64,000 nucleotides of DNA, taken from assembly GCA_031180825.1 (NCBI GenBank), contig JAPSLM010000013.1, positions 1 through 64,000 on the forward strand, written 5' to 3'. The notes under the pieces are model-generated. The model worked only from the letters and a program-made list of their open reading frames with translations, had not been told where the DNA came from and searched no databases. The position numbers and the translations under genes are program-made. Source of the stretch: Paenibacillus sp. GTDB taxonomy: Bacteria > Bacillota > Bacilli > Paenibacillales > NBRC-103111. The number at the start of each line of letters is the position of its first letter. The stretch's first letter is position 1. Shown piece after piece: positions 1 to 7,772 of this stretch.

Positions 1-118
1 CAGGGGCAGACCGTCTACATACTTTTGGCACATCACATGTGCCATCGCCGAAGGAGAGGCCAGAGAGCCCGGATACACTGGCTTTGGCATCGGGGCGGTC
101 ACGATCGGCGTCTTGATC
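1..118 (-). pseudogene. IS66 family transposase (TnpC) internal fragment
   Basis: Read on the minus strand, these bases stay open and encode residues typical of the middle of the large IS66 DDE transposase: TPIVTAPMPKPVYPG, then SLASPSAMAHVM, then QKYVDGLPL. The fragment runs off the left edge of the window. Upstream it joins directly to the end of the TnpA-like gene at 119, with no tnpB and no 5' part of tnpC between them, so it cannot be a normal full-length tnpC. Not expressed as an intact protein; remnant of a deleted insertion sequence. The family call rests on motif recognition only. Confidence 0.75.
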
Positions 119-403
119 TCATGACGCATCACGAAGCAACTGGGGCTCAAACCCCGAACGTACGACAATGCGGACAGAGCCGACTTGTATCCATAACGGA
201 TCATTCTCCGACTCAGGCAGCGTGACCGTCACGGCGCGAAAGGTTGAAGTTGATTCGTTCTGCTGTCTTTGGGCTTTGTACAACCAATATTTTAACTGAT
301 GCACTGTTAAGTTTTGCTCAGCGCACCAGGTTTTCATGGTTTGCCCGCTTTTTTGGTAAGCAATAATACGTTTGGACCATAATTCCTGCAACGTCTCTTC
401 CAC
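119..403 (-). CDS. IS66 family accessory protein TnpA-like, 3'-truncated
   Basis: A 94-residue protein resembling the small TnpA (OrfA) protein of IS66 elements, a helix-turn-helix DNA-binding accessory factor. The N-terminal part (about residues 1-45, with the WCAEQNLTVHQLKYWL motif) is the typical HTH segment; the C-terminal part ends VRIVVRSGFEPQLLRDAS. In IS66 relatives the protein usually runs some residues past the GFxPxLL motif, so the stop here is probably created by the deletion joining it to the tnpC fragment. It starts with GTG (401-403, read as complement) behind an AGAGAGG ribosome binding site. The element cannot move by itself, because tnpB and most of tnpC are missing. Confidence 0.75.
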   Translation of the reverse strand: MEETLQELWSKRIIAYQKSGQTMKTWCAEQNLTVHQLKYWLYKAQRQQNESTSTFRAVTVTLPESENDPLWIQVGSVRIVVRSGFEPQLLRDAS

Positions 404-475
404 ATGAATCCAACCTCTCTTTGTAGGATGGACTCATTGTGACAGGCTTTGCTTCCTATGAACAGGTGTGTTTGA

Positions 476-631
476 TTTGACGCTTCCATCGAAACGCTAT
501 ACAAATGCTTTTACACCGAATGGCTCCCGACGTCCGGCTATGAGCAGGTGGACGGGATAGAGTTCGAAATGTACGGCGCGAAAGACGGCCTCAACTATGT
601 CGAACTATGGTTTGCGGTTCGTAAAGTGTAG
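476..631 (+). pseudogene. C-terminal fragment of an AraC/GyrI-like effector-binding domain
   Basis: This frame is open from a stop at 473-475 to a TAG at 629-631 and has no start codon behind a ribosome binding site. Its residues (FYTEWLPTSGYEQVDGIEFE, then VELWFAVRKV) match the end of GyrI-like or AraC-type effector-binding domains, which often finish with an EWLPxSGYE segment and a strand ending in PVRK. Only about 50 residues remain of a domain of roughly 150. It lies between IS66 and IS1182 remnants and is best read as a gene cut off by those elements. The parent gene's specific role cannot be told. Confidence 0.6.
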
Positions 632-716
632 TTGGTGCAGAGAGTTCAATAAAAGAGGGTGTTTCAAAAGTAAACATTGGAACACCCTCACTAGGAAAAA
701 TAGGATGGAATTCGTA

Positions 717-765
717 AAAAACCAAGGAGCTAAGCAGTCGATTCTCGCTTAGTTCCTTGGTTTTT
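717..765. terminator. Strong hairpin at the end of the IS1182 remnant
   Basis: The arms 717-735 and 747-765 pair over 19 positions with one G-T wobble and an 11-base loop. The outer arms are A-rich on one side and T-rich on the other, so the structure can end transcription from either strand. It overlaps the last codons of the transposase remnant (stop 730-732) and may insulate the downstream region from it. Confidence 0.6.
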
Positions 766-1251
766 GGCGTCTACGGCAGCTTTTTTGAGTAAATTGTGGG
801 CAGGGGAAAGCCACCCGACCTCAAGACTTACTTTTGGTAAGCCTCGAAGCAGGAACCTTTTAAAACCTCGGTTGTTCTTCGTATCGCCAAACACAGGCTC
901 CGGCTCGATCATGCGCCTTACGGCCAGGGCATAACCTTCTTCACTGCGGAGCTTTTGTCTTGCCTGGTTCTTTAGCCGCAAATACTTCATGCTCACTTTG
1001 ATCTCGCGATCACCTTGGGCTTTTGTAAACTGCGCAGGTCTGGTAAGACAAGCCTCTGCCTGTTTCTTGGAAGGTGTCGTTCCACCTCCGCTTAATTCGA
1101 CGCCAGAGCGGCTTAGGAGGTAATGAACCCCCAGCAGGAACCATAAGGTCCGGGTGCCGATGATCACATAATCAAACCAATGCCTGTACGATACGGCAGC
1201 TGCCACCTTGTTACGGATCCAAACACAAGAGCTCAGAGACTTGGCGGACAC
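730..1251 (-). pseudogene. IS1182 family transposase, C-terminal remnant in a chimeric frame
   Basis: The last 90-100 residues (from about base 1030 down to 730) match the C-terminus of IS1182 DDE transposases: a QFTKAQGDREIKVSMKYL segment, the ARQKLRSEEG motif, then EPVFGDTKNNRGFKRF and the HNLLKK end. The first 70 residues do not look like this family: 1031-1088 is a 58-base piece shared with the TnpB gene near 35821, read here in another frame, and 1089-1251 is unrecognised. A GTG behind GAGGGAGGAAT could start translation, but the product would lack the catalytic core. Treated as a dead chimera. Confidence 0.7.
1031..1088. repeat. 58-base copy of part of the IS605-type tnpB gene
   Basis: Bases 1031-1088 match 35821-35878 in the same orientation with two mismatches by eye. 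At 35821 the segment encodes, on the minus strand, the TnpB residues QETGRGLSYQTC. Here it is embedded in an IS1182 remnant in a different frame. The similarity stops abruptly on both sides. Confidence 0.85.
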
Positions 1252-1367
1252 AGGATTCCTCCCTCTTTTCTCAAAGGTATCATAAAAAAGTCATAGCAGA
1301 GTAGTGACTTTTGAGAGAGTCGTCGATATGGCTTAGAGAAGACATGCCGTTATATTTTTAATAGAAA

Positions 1368-1396
1368 CTGACAAAAAAGTACCCCAACATTATAAT
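1368..1396 (+). promoter_or_regulatory. Sigma-A-type promoter for the LytTR/ABC genes
   Basis: A -35 box CTGACA (1368-1373) and a perfect -10 box TATAAT (1391-1396) are separated by exactly 17 bases. The promoter lies about 40 bases upstream of the LytTR regulator start, in very AT-rich DNA. LytTR proteins commonly bind close to their own promoters, so autoregulation is possible but was not shown by a clear direct repeat. Confidence 0.65.
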
Positions 1397-1437
1397 TGTT
1401 ATATATATCCTATAGCGGCACTGACTAGGAGGACGGC

Positions 1438-2373
1438 ATGCAGTTTCAACCAATCTATTATGATGGGGAATTATTTCTTCCGAAGATCGAATTAAATATG
1501 ACATCGAACCAATCGATTGGCATTATAACGGACTTGAAGCGAAAGCAGCTTTTAATGAATCAATTGGTAAATCGTTCTCAATATTATTTATTTCGAGCTG
1601 GGCAAGGCGAGTATACGCGTTTAACGGTGGAAGAGTTAATCACTTTTCTAATCAAAGTAACGGAGAGGAATGAGCATGTCGCTCTGTTAATGGATTACTT
1701 TGCTTTAAAAGAAGAACGGAAGGTAAAAATCAAGGATCTAAGCTCATCGAAAAGGATGTATGTGACATTGCTGCGTGTCTTTTTTGCGCATCAGCCTACA
1801 CTTGTATTGGAGGAACCCTATTTTTACTTGGAAGAAGAAGATCGTCGTCATTTTAAACGGATTTTAGATGACCTTTCGAAAGAAAAGCAGATTTTAATTT
1901 TAACGTCGAATTTAGAGGATGCCCTTATTTCCTGTGATGCCATTTATCGATTGAACGAATTCGGATTTCATCCATTGGATATTCGGGACTCGGAAGAGGA
2001 TAAGCAGGAAGTGCAGGAACAAGATCGGGCCAATATAACCTTACAGAAGATATATACGAAAAGAAATGGCAAAGTGATTTTATTTGATCCGCCTGAAGTC
2101 GATTACATAGAAAGTATAGAGGGTTCGATTCTTGTTCATGTGGGTGGAGAAAATTATGTCTGTGCTTTGACGCTAACCGAGCTCGAGCAAAGGTTGTTAA
2201 ATTTTGGATTTTTCAGGTGCCATCGATCTTACATCGTTAATCTGCAAAAAGTAAGGGAAATTATCACATGGACGAAGAATAGCTACAGCTTGCGATTAAA
2301 TACAGGCAAAGATGCCGTGGTTCCGCTATCTCGTTCAAAATTGCATGAATTAAAAGCACTTCTTAACATTTAA
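1438..2373 (+). CDS. LytTR-domain regulator with a degenerate ABC-ATPase-like N-terminus
   Basis: A 311-residue protein in two parts. Residues about 200-311 form a LytTR DNA-binding domain (VDYIESIEGSILVHV, then FFRCHRSYIVNLQKV and PLSRSKL). Residues about 15-190 follow the order of an ABC ATPase but without its catalytic residues: where a Walker A loop is expected there is IGIITDLKRKQLL, with no GxxGxGKS/T; the signature region reads LSSSKRMYVTLLRVFF; a Walker-B-like LVLEEPYFYL follows. It is therefore probably a non-hydrolysing ABC-like sensor joined to a transcription regulator. It starts at ATG behind AGGAGG (1427-1432) and precedes a true ABC ATPase and permease that it likely controls. 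The AT-rich coding contrasts with genes to the right and suggests transfer. Confidence 0.75.
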   Translation: MQFQPIYYDGELFLPKIELNMTSNQSIGIITDLKRKQLLMNQLVNRSQYYLFRAGQGEYTRLTVEELITFLIKVTERNEHVALLMDYFALKEERKVKIKDLSSSKRMYVTLLRVFFAHQPTLVLEEPYFYLEEEDRRHFKRILDDLSKEKQILILTSNLEDALISCDAIYRLNEFGFHPLDIRDSEEDKQEVQEQDRANITLQKIYTKRNGKVILFDPPEVDYIESIEGSILVHVGGENYVCALTLTELEQRLLNFGFFRCHRSYIVNLQKVREIITWTKNSYSLRLNTGKDAVVPLSRSKLHELKALLNI

Positions 2374-2511
2374 TTTCCGGGGTAATATCGAACCAATCAA
2401 GCATTCCATGGTACCATTCAGGCGATAACAGCTACATTTCGGCGCGTTTTGATGGCTGGAAGCATGCAATCTTTATATATTTAAGCCATCAACTCTAAGG
2501 AAGTGGTGTTC

Positions 2512-3357
2512 ATGGATGTTATCCAAGTAGAACATATTCGAAAGAGATTTGGAAATAAGGATGCGTTAGTAGACGTGTCCTTTTCTATTCCGAAAGGGGA
2601 AATTTTTGGTTTCCTGGGTCCGAGCGGTTCGGGAAAAACAACATTAATAAAGATTTTAACGGCGCAATTAAATCCGACAAGCGGACAGGCAAGTGTATTT
2701 AACCAGCCAGCGGAGATGATGCATCAGTCTGCACAGAAGATGCGCTTTGGCATTTTGACGGATAACAGCGGTCTATATGAGAGGTTAACGATTGAGGAAA
2801 ATCTCGAGCTGTATCGTAAGTTATATGATCTTCCTAAATCTTCGATCGATAAGGTGCTGCAGTTTGTTAACTTGAGCGGAGAGCGCAAAAAGAAAGTCAA
2901 TCGCTTATCGAAAGGAATGCGTCAGCGTATCATGTTGGCATGCGCGATTATCCATGAGCCGGAACTATTATTTTTAGATGAACCTACTTCGGCTTTAGAT
3001 CCAGTAAACTCGGCACATATTTATAAGGGCTTACGCTACTTAAACGAGAGAGGGACAACGATTTTTTTAACTACGCATGATATGGCTGAGGCAGAATTGA
3101 TATGTAACCGTGTAGCGATTTTGTATCAAGGACAAATTCAAACCATCGGCTCACCAAGGGAACTTAAAAAACAGCATCGGGAAAACGTAGTTTGTGTTGA
3201 ATTAATCAATGGAGAAGCCTACGAGCTCCCGATTGATGAGGGAACGGCCGATCGAATAGCCGATTGGATGAAACGAGGGTTCATTGATCGGTTAGAAACG
3301 AAAGAGCCAAGTCTAGGGGATATCTTTATTAAAATGACAGGAAGTGAGCTGCTGTGA
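2512..3357 (+). CDS. ABC transporter ATP-binding protein
   Basis: ATP-hydrolysing subunit of an ABC exporter, about 281 residues. Visible motifs: Walker A GPSGSGKTT near residue 40, Q-loop region, signature LSKGMRQRIMLA near residue 135, Walker B LLFLDEPTSALDP, and the switch histidine in TTHDMAEAE. This is the pattern of ABC-2 type export ATPases (drug, peptide or antibiotic export). I chose ATG 2512 because AAGGA at 2497-2501 is well spaced for it, whereas GTG 2503 would be too close. The permease gene overlaps its end by four bases (GTGA), so the two form a transporter. Substrate unknown. AT-rich like its neighbours. Confidence 0.85.
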   Translation: MDVIQVEHIRKRFGNKDALVDVSFSIPKGEIFGFLGPSGSGKTTLIKILTAQLNPTSGQASVFNQPAEMMHQSAQKMRFGILTDNSGLYERLTIEENLELYRKLYDLPKSSIDKVLQFVNLSGERKKKVNRLSKGMRQRIMLACAIIHEPELLFLDEPTSALDPVNSAHIYKGLRYLNERGTTIFLTTHDMAEAELICNRVAILYQGQIQTIGSPRELKKQHRENVVCVELINGEAYELPIDEGTADRIADWMKRGFIDRLETKEPSLGDIFIKMTGSELL

Positions 3358-4064
3358 GTATCTCATTAAAACGTGCTCGAGCGATATTTGTGAAGGATTA
3401 CAAAGAGTTCTCACGAAATTATGCGATTTCCATTATTGTGATTTTTCCAATTCTCTTCGCATTTCTTTTTCGTAGTGCAGGCCCGTCTTTGCTTGGAGCA
3501 ATTGGTTTTCTTCTAAATACTTCGTTTGTGATACTAACGTGTTTAGCACAAGCTTGCTTGATCGCGGAAGAAAAGGAGCGCAACACTTTACGATCATTAA
3601 TGATGACTCCGGCCACGACCCTGGATGTTTTAATCGGTAAAAGCACTTTAGTCTTTGTCATGTCTGCTGTATCTCTGGCTATTGCTACGTATATATTGGG
3701 CTATGAGCCAGCTAGTATGTGGGCGTTTGTGGCAGCAATCATTTTTTCGATTATTCTATACACTGCCGCCGGGACAATATGCGGTTTATTCTCCAAGACG
3801 TTACTTGAAGCCTCATTATCTATAATGCCAGTAGCACTCGTATTCACTGCGGCACCATGGGGAGTGTTACTAGTGAAGGATTTTCCGATCTTTAAAGTGC
3901 TGGAGTATGCACCAAGCGTTCAACTGGTGCGTTTGCTAAATATACAAAATATAGGCTTTACGACGGGAGATTTATTAAAACCCCTCCTCATTATTTGGGC
4001 ATGGACGGTTGTATTAACGATTGTGTCTGTTGTTTTGTATCAACGACGGTTAAAGGACGAGTAG
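3354..4064 (+). CDS. ABC-2 type transporter permease
   Basis: A 236-residue membrane protein with about six hydrophobic segments (near residues 25-45, 50-70, 95-115, 125-145, 160-180, 205-230) and the EEKERNTLRSLMMTPA loop found in ABC-2 permeases between the second and third segments. It starts at GTG overlapping the TGA of the ATPase gene, showing translational coupling; together they would form an exporter, with the LytTR/ABC-like protein as probable regulator. The substrate cannot be told. Related three-gene sets are often linked to lantibiotic or antimicrobial defence, but nothing here proves that. Confidence 0.8.
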   Translation: MSISLKRARAIFVKDYKEFSRNYAISIIVIFPILFAFLFRSAGPSLLGAIGFLLNTSFVILTCLAQACLIAEEKERNTLRSLMMTPATTLDVLIGKSTLVFVMSAVSLAIATYILGYEPASMWAFVAAIIFSIILYTAAGTICGLFSKTLLEASLSIMPVALVFTAAPWGVLLVKDFPIFKVLEYAPSVQLVRLLNIQNIGFTTGDLLKPLLIIWAWTVVLTIVSVVLYQRRLKDE

Positions 4065-4119
4065 GAAAAATTCACAAAAAAGAATCGCGTATTTCTACCG
4101 AAGGAGGGATCAAATTCCG

Positions 4120-6414
4120 ATGAAATTAGCCGTCAAGTTAATGCAAGAATTCAAAGACCGCGATACCCGGCATAAGCTGAAAGGCTATCGGGCCAAAGCG
4201 GAGCTCATCAGGAAACGGAATTTGGAAGCGTGGGACGAAAAGCGGCTGCAAGCGGAATCTCTCCGGCTGAAAAAGGAAGCAAAATCGGGTACGCCTTTGG
4301 ACGAGCTGCTTGTCGATGCCTATGCGCTAGCTTGTGAGGCAGCGAAGAGAACGCTCGGATTACAGCCCTACGAAGTCCAGATCATGGCTGCCATCGCTCT
4401 GCACGAGGGATTTTTGATCGAGCAGCATACCGGCGAAGGAAAAACGCTCTCTGCTGTTATGCCTGCTTATCTGCATGCGCTAACCGGCGAAGGCGTTCAT
4501 GTGCTGACTTTTAACGATTATTTGGCAAATCGAGATGCGGAGTGGATGGGCCCGATCTATCGTTTCCTCGGGTTAACGGTAAAATCGGTTCAAGCGGGCA
4601 TGAGTTTGTCCGAGAAACGGGAAGCGTACGCCGCGGATATAACCTATGTTACGGCCAAAGAGGCGGGATTCGATTATTTGCGCGATACGATCGCTCTAGA
4701 CGAAGCCGATACCGTGCATCGTCCTTTCCACTACGTCATCGTCGACGAAGCGGATTCGCTGCTTCTCGACGAAGCGCGGGTGCCGCTAGTCATCGCCGGG
4801 GAGCCGGGCTCTTCCGGCAACGACGGCATTCGTTTCGCAGAAGTGGCCAGGCAGCTCAAGCAAGATGAGCATTACGACTTCGACGAGTTCAAGCGGAATG
4901 TTTATTTGAATGGAGCGGGCTCTGCGAAAGCGGAATCGCTGCTGGGATGCGGCAATTTGTACGAAAGCCATAATAGTTATTTGTTATCGTCGTTAAATTG
5001 CGCACTGCATGCGGAGCTGTTATTGAAAAAAGACGTCGATTACATCGTCCGGGACGGTAAAATTGAGCTGATCGACGAATATACCGGCCGCGTGGCGGAG
5101 AACAGGCATTTGCCGGACGGGCTGCAAGCCGCGCTTGCGGCCAAAGAAGGGCTGCAGTCGAAAGCCGGCGGGAACATTCTCGGGACGATCACCCTTCAAC
5201 ACTTCCTTAGCCTATATCCGAAGATTTGCGGAATGACGGCTACCGCGCACGCTTCCGCAATGGAATTCGAAGATATTTATGAGCTGCAGGTCGTGCAAAT
5301 TCCTCCGAACCGGCCAAACATACGGATCGACCATCCGCACCGGATTTATACCCATAAAGAAGCCAAACTTAAGGCGCTTGTACAAGAAATCTCGTCCGTC
5401 CATGCGACGGGACGTCCGATTCTCATTGGTACGTCAAGCGTCGAGGAGTCTGACAGGCTGGCGAAGGCGCTAGCGGTTGCCGACGTACCTTGCCATGTTC
5501 TGAATGCGAAAAACGACGCAGAAGAAGCCGAGATCATCGCCAAAGCGGGAGAAATCGGCGCCGTGACGGTGTCTACGAATATGGCGGGACGCGGCGTCGA
5601 CATTCGGCTCGGCGGCGGCAACCCCACGCATGCAGAAGTTGTCGCCAAGCTGGGCGGGTTGTACGTGATTGGTACGCATGTGCACGAAAGCGTGCGGATC
5701 GACAACCAACTGCGCGGGCGTTCCGGCCGCCAAGGCGACCCGGGAGCTTCCGTATTTTTCGTAAGCTTGGAGGACGAGTTGATGCTTCGGTTCGGCATCG
5801 ATAAAGTGATTCCGCCCGCCTATCGCGATCTCAGGCAGGATGAGGCTCTGGGAGAGTCGATGCTTCACAGCAAAATTGCGCATATTCAGCACGTTATTAT
5901 GGGCCAAAACTTCCATATCCGCCAGGAACTGAACCGTTATTCGGATATGGTGGAAGAACAGAGGCGTATTCTATACGAGGAGCGGCTCGGAATTTTGAAA
6001 GGCGAGACGCCGATGAGCCCTTCAGAGCAGCGGGTACGGCTTTATTATATCGACAAGTTCTGGGCTGACCATCTGGCATACGCTTCTTACATTCGCGAAA
6101 GCATCCATTTGACGAGCCTTGCTAACCGCAATCCGATCGACGAATTTCATGCGCAAATCATCCAAGCCTACGAGCAAATTCCGGCTAAAATAAATAGAGA
6201 GTCGGCGAATATGCTCGTAAAGCTCGGAGGTTCGAATGATCCGGCAAAGTGGGAAAAGTTCGGGCTGAAGAGCCCTGCTTCCACTTGGACTTATACTATC
6301 AACGATCAATACATGGAGTACTTGCAGAATCCCGGTTCATGGAACCCAGGGACGATAATCGCTTATTGGATGCGCAAGATGTTGAGGCCGGTATTCGGGT
6401 GGTCAAAATTTTAA
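4120..6414 (+). CDS. SecA-like preprotein translocase ATPase (SecA2 type)
   Basis: A 764-residue SecA homologue, the DEAD-type motor that pushes unfolded proteins through SecYEG. Visible: Walker A in QHTGEGKT near residue 103, Walker B VDEADSLLLDEA near residue 210, the motor domain 2 motifs GTSSVEESDRLAK, TNMAGRGVDI and QLRGRSGRQGDPG. It is shorter than housekeeping SecA (about 830-840 residues) and lacks the C-terminal Cys-rich zinc/SecB-binding tail, as accessory SecA2 proteins do. No accessory SecY2 or glycosylation genes are next to it. It starts at ATG 4120 behind AAGGAGGG with a rather long gap. Base composition shifts to GC-richer here compared with the preceding ABC genes, so this is where the acquired block ends. 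Confidence 0.8.
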   Translation: MKLAVKLMQEFKDRDTRHKLKGYRAKAELIRKRNLEAWDEKRLQAESLRLKKEAKSGTPLDELLVDAYALACEAAKRTLGLQPYEVQIMAAIALHEGFLIEQHTGEGKTLSAVMPAYLHALTGEGVHVLTFNDYLANRDAEWMGPIYRFLGLTVKSVQAGMSLSEKREAYAADITYVTAKEAGFDYLRDTIALDEADTVHRPFHYVIVDEADSLLLDEARVPLVIAGEPGSSGNDGIRFAEVARQLKQDEHYDFDEFKRNVYLNGAGSAKAESLLGCGNLYESHNSYLLSSLNCALHAELLLKKDVDYIVRDGKIELIDEYTGRVAENRHLPDGLQAALAAKEGLQSKAGGNILGTITLQHFLSLYPKICGMTATAHASAMEFEDIYELQVVQIPPNRPNIRIDHPHRIYTHKEAKLKALVQEISSVHATGRPILIGTSSVEESDRLAKALAVADVPCHVLNAKNDAEEAEIIAKAGEIGAVTVSTNMAGRGVDIRLGGGNPTHAEVVAKLGGLYVIGTHVHESVRIDNQLRGRSGRQGDPGASVFFVSLEDELMLRFGIDKVIPPAYRDLRQDEALGESMLHSKIAHIQHVIMGQNFHIRQELNRYSDMVEEQRRILYEERLGILKGETPMSPSEQRVRLYYIDKFWADHLAYASYIRESIHLTSLANRNPIDEFHAQIIQAYEQIPAKINRESANMLVKLGGSNDPAKWEKFGLKSPASTWTYTINDQYMEYLQNPGSWNPGTIIAYWMRKMLRPVFGWSKF

Positions 6415-6604
6415 TCGGGACGAATACGCACGTTGGCTTGCCGAAAACTATCCGACGTTCGAAAGCCACAGCACCTCCAAACGCCTATCTCCCGCAACCG
6501 TGAACATCCGGACTCGGACGCTCAAGCGGACGTTCGACAAGAAAGATTTTCCGCTGGAGATCGTTTCCAGCCCACGCGTCATTCTTCCTCTGCGGAGATC
6601 ATAA
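6386..6604 (+). other. Open frame without a start, possible gene remnant after the SecA-like gene
   Basis: A third-frame stretch from 6386 to a TAA at 6602-6604 overlaps the end of the SecA-like gene and reads like real protein (DEYARWLAENYPTFESHS, then FDKKDFPLEIVSSPRVILP). It has no plausible start codon with a ribosome binding site. It may be the tail of a gene fused or shifted out of frame by deletion. I do not recognise the family. The rest of 6605-6683 shows only the ribosome binding site region of the next gene. Confidence 0.3.
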
Positions 6605-6683
6605 AGAATTCATGCGACACGTTGTTCAGACCACGCAACAGGGCATACCAAATTCTCACATTTCCGATCAGGGGTGATTTTGT

Positions 6684-7547
6684 ATGAAAAGGAACAGATG
6701 GTTACTACCTGCTATATTTTTGCTTGCTATAGTTGGGGGGCTGATGTTTTTCTTTACGGCTGTAAGAGATCGGAATTTTGACGAGGTGTCGGGCGAGATC
6801 GCATTTATGCAATCAAACAAACCGCTCGACCCCCTGACGATCTACGATCCCAAGAACAAGGACACCATGGAGATACAGGATACCTTTTACAGTCCGAGCT
6901 ATAATGTAAATAACAGCGCCCATATCATTGCTCTTGTAAACGAAAATGAACAACGTCAACATATTTATGAAATCGCGATACGCCCCGGCAGTCCGTCCGA
7001 ACCGAATCGGGTACTACTATACACGGGCGATAATATTAAATTGCCCCGAATTATCCCGGGCAACAATGCAGTAAGCTTCATTGAACGCGGAAAGCTATGC
7101 ATACTGGATATAAAATCCAAGAGACGCACAGAAGTGACCAGCATTGGAAGTCCATATGAATACGATTGGCTTACTGCAAACAAGTTGCTGTTTCATGAAA
7201 ATGGTAGCGTGATGATTTATGATGTAACCACTGAAAATAAAGCCGTTTTCAGAGAAAATATTGACGCATGGTCTCTCTCATTCAACAAAAAACATTTCGC
7301 CTATCGAGCGCCAAACGATATAAGCACAGTGCATCTTGAACATCTGGACAGCGGCGAAAAAGACGAGATTACATTGCCTGATCAAAGTATTTTGCATTTC
7401 AGGCCTTCGCCCGACGGCAACTATTTGCTTGCGACCATCTCTTCACCTGTTGGAAGGTCAGATGTAGTAATCGTAAACGCCAAGACTTTAAAAATGCGCG
7501 TTATAAACCCATCCATGTTGGCAACAATTCTGGACTGGAGGGAATAA
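6684..7547 (+). CDS. Membrane-anchored beta-propeller-like protein of unknown function
   Basis: A 287-residue protein with one N-terminal hydrophobic segment (residues about 5-26) that acts as signal anchor or signal peptide. The rest has repeated short strands with patterns such as RGKLCILDIKSKRRTEV, NGSVMIYDVTTENKAV and FRPSPDGNYLLATISS, similar to TolB- or WD40-like propeller blades, so the domain probably lies outside the membrane. It starts at ATG 6684 behind AGGGGTGAT. More AT-rich than the genes beside it. No enzyme motif seen; I do not recognise a named family. Confidence 0.55.
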   Translation: MKRNRWLLPAIFLLAIVGGLMFFFTAVRDRNFDEVSGEIAFMQSNKPLDPLTIYDPKNKDTMEIQDTFYSPSYNVNNSAHIIALVNENEQRQHIYEIAIRPGSPSEPNRVLLYTGDNIKLPRIIPGNNAVSFIERGKLCILDIKSKRRTEVTSIGSPYEYDWLTANKLLFHENGSVMIYDVTTENKAVFRENIDAWSLSFNKKHFAYRAPNDISTVHLEHLDSGEKDEITLPDQSILHFRPSPDGNYLLATISSPVGRSDVVIVNAKTLKMRVINPSMLATILDWRE

Positions 7548-7618
7548 GCGCTTGCTTCTCGTGTCAATTACGCATTCTTGAACAGCACGCAAAAGTTGCG
7601 ACGACTGCCCGCCGCAAG

Positions 7619-7645
7619 TAAAAAAAAGCGAGCGCTAAGGCTCGC
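7619..7645 (-). terminator. Intrinsic terminator for the 7773-10717 operon
   Basis: Arms GCGAGC and GCTCGC (7628-7645) are followed on the minus strand by a run of about eight T (A-run 7620-7627 on the plus strand). It lies downstream of the gene ending at 7773. The opposite direction lacks a T-run. Confidence 0.65.
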
Positions 7646-7772
7646 GTGATGTTGTTCTACTCGATTCATATTTGTGAGGATGGATCTCAAGATTCATGCG
7701 GCGATCTGAGCATAAGAGCTTCGTTTCCGTTGGCGGGAGGAGCGGATTTTTCAATCTCTTTGAGCTTTTTCT

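Larger units (their letters stand above)
655..1320 (-). mobile_element. IS1182-like element, internally deleted remnant
   Basis: The transposase remnant at 730-1251 is flanked by related inverted ends: the left one reads GAGGGTGTTTCAAAAGT from 655, and the right one, read as complement near 1302-1317, shares the core TCAAAAGT. A second short inverted repeat of the left end sits at 681-689 (AACACCCTC). The space between the ends is far too small for an intact IS1182 transposase gene, so most of the element is gone. Boundaries are approximate, and the right end is much less like the left than in an intact element. Confidence 0.5.

Noticed and set aside
2503-2511. GTG 2503 as start of the ABC ATPase
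   Set aside because: It would lie only one or two bases after the AAGGA site; ATG 2512 is correctly spaced and begins the family's usual N-terminus.
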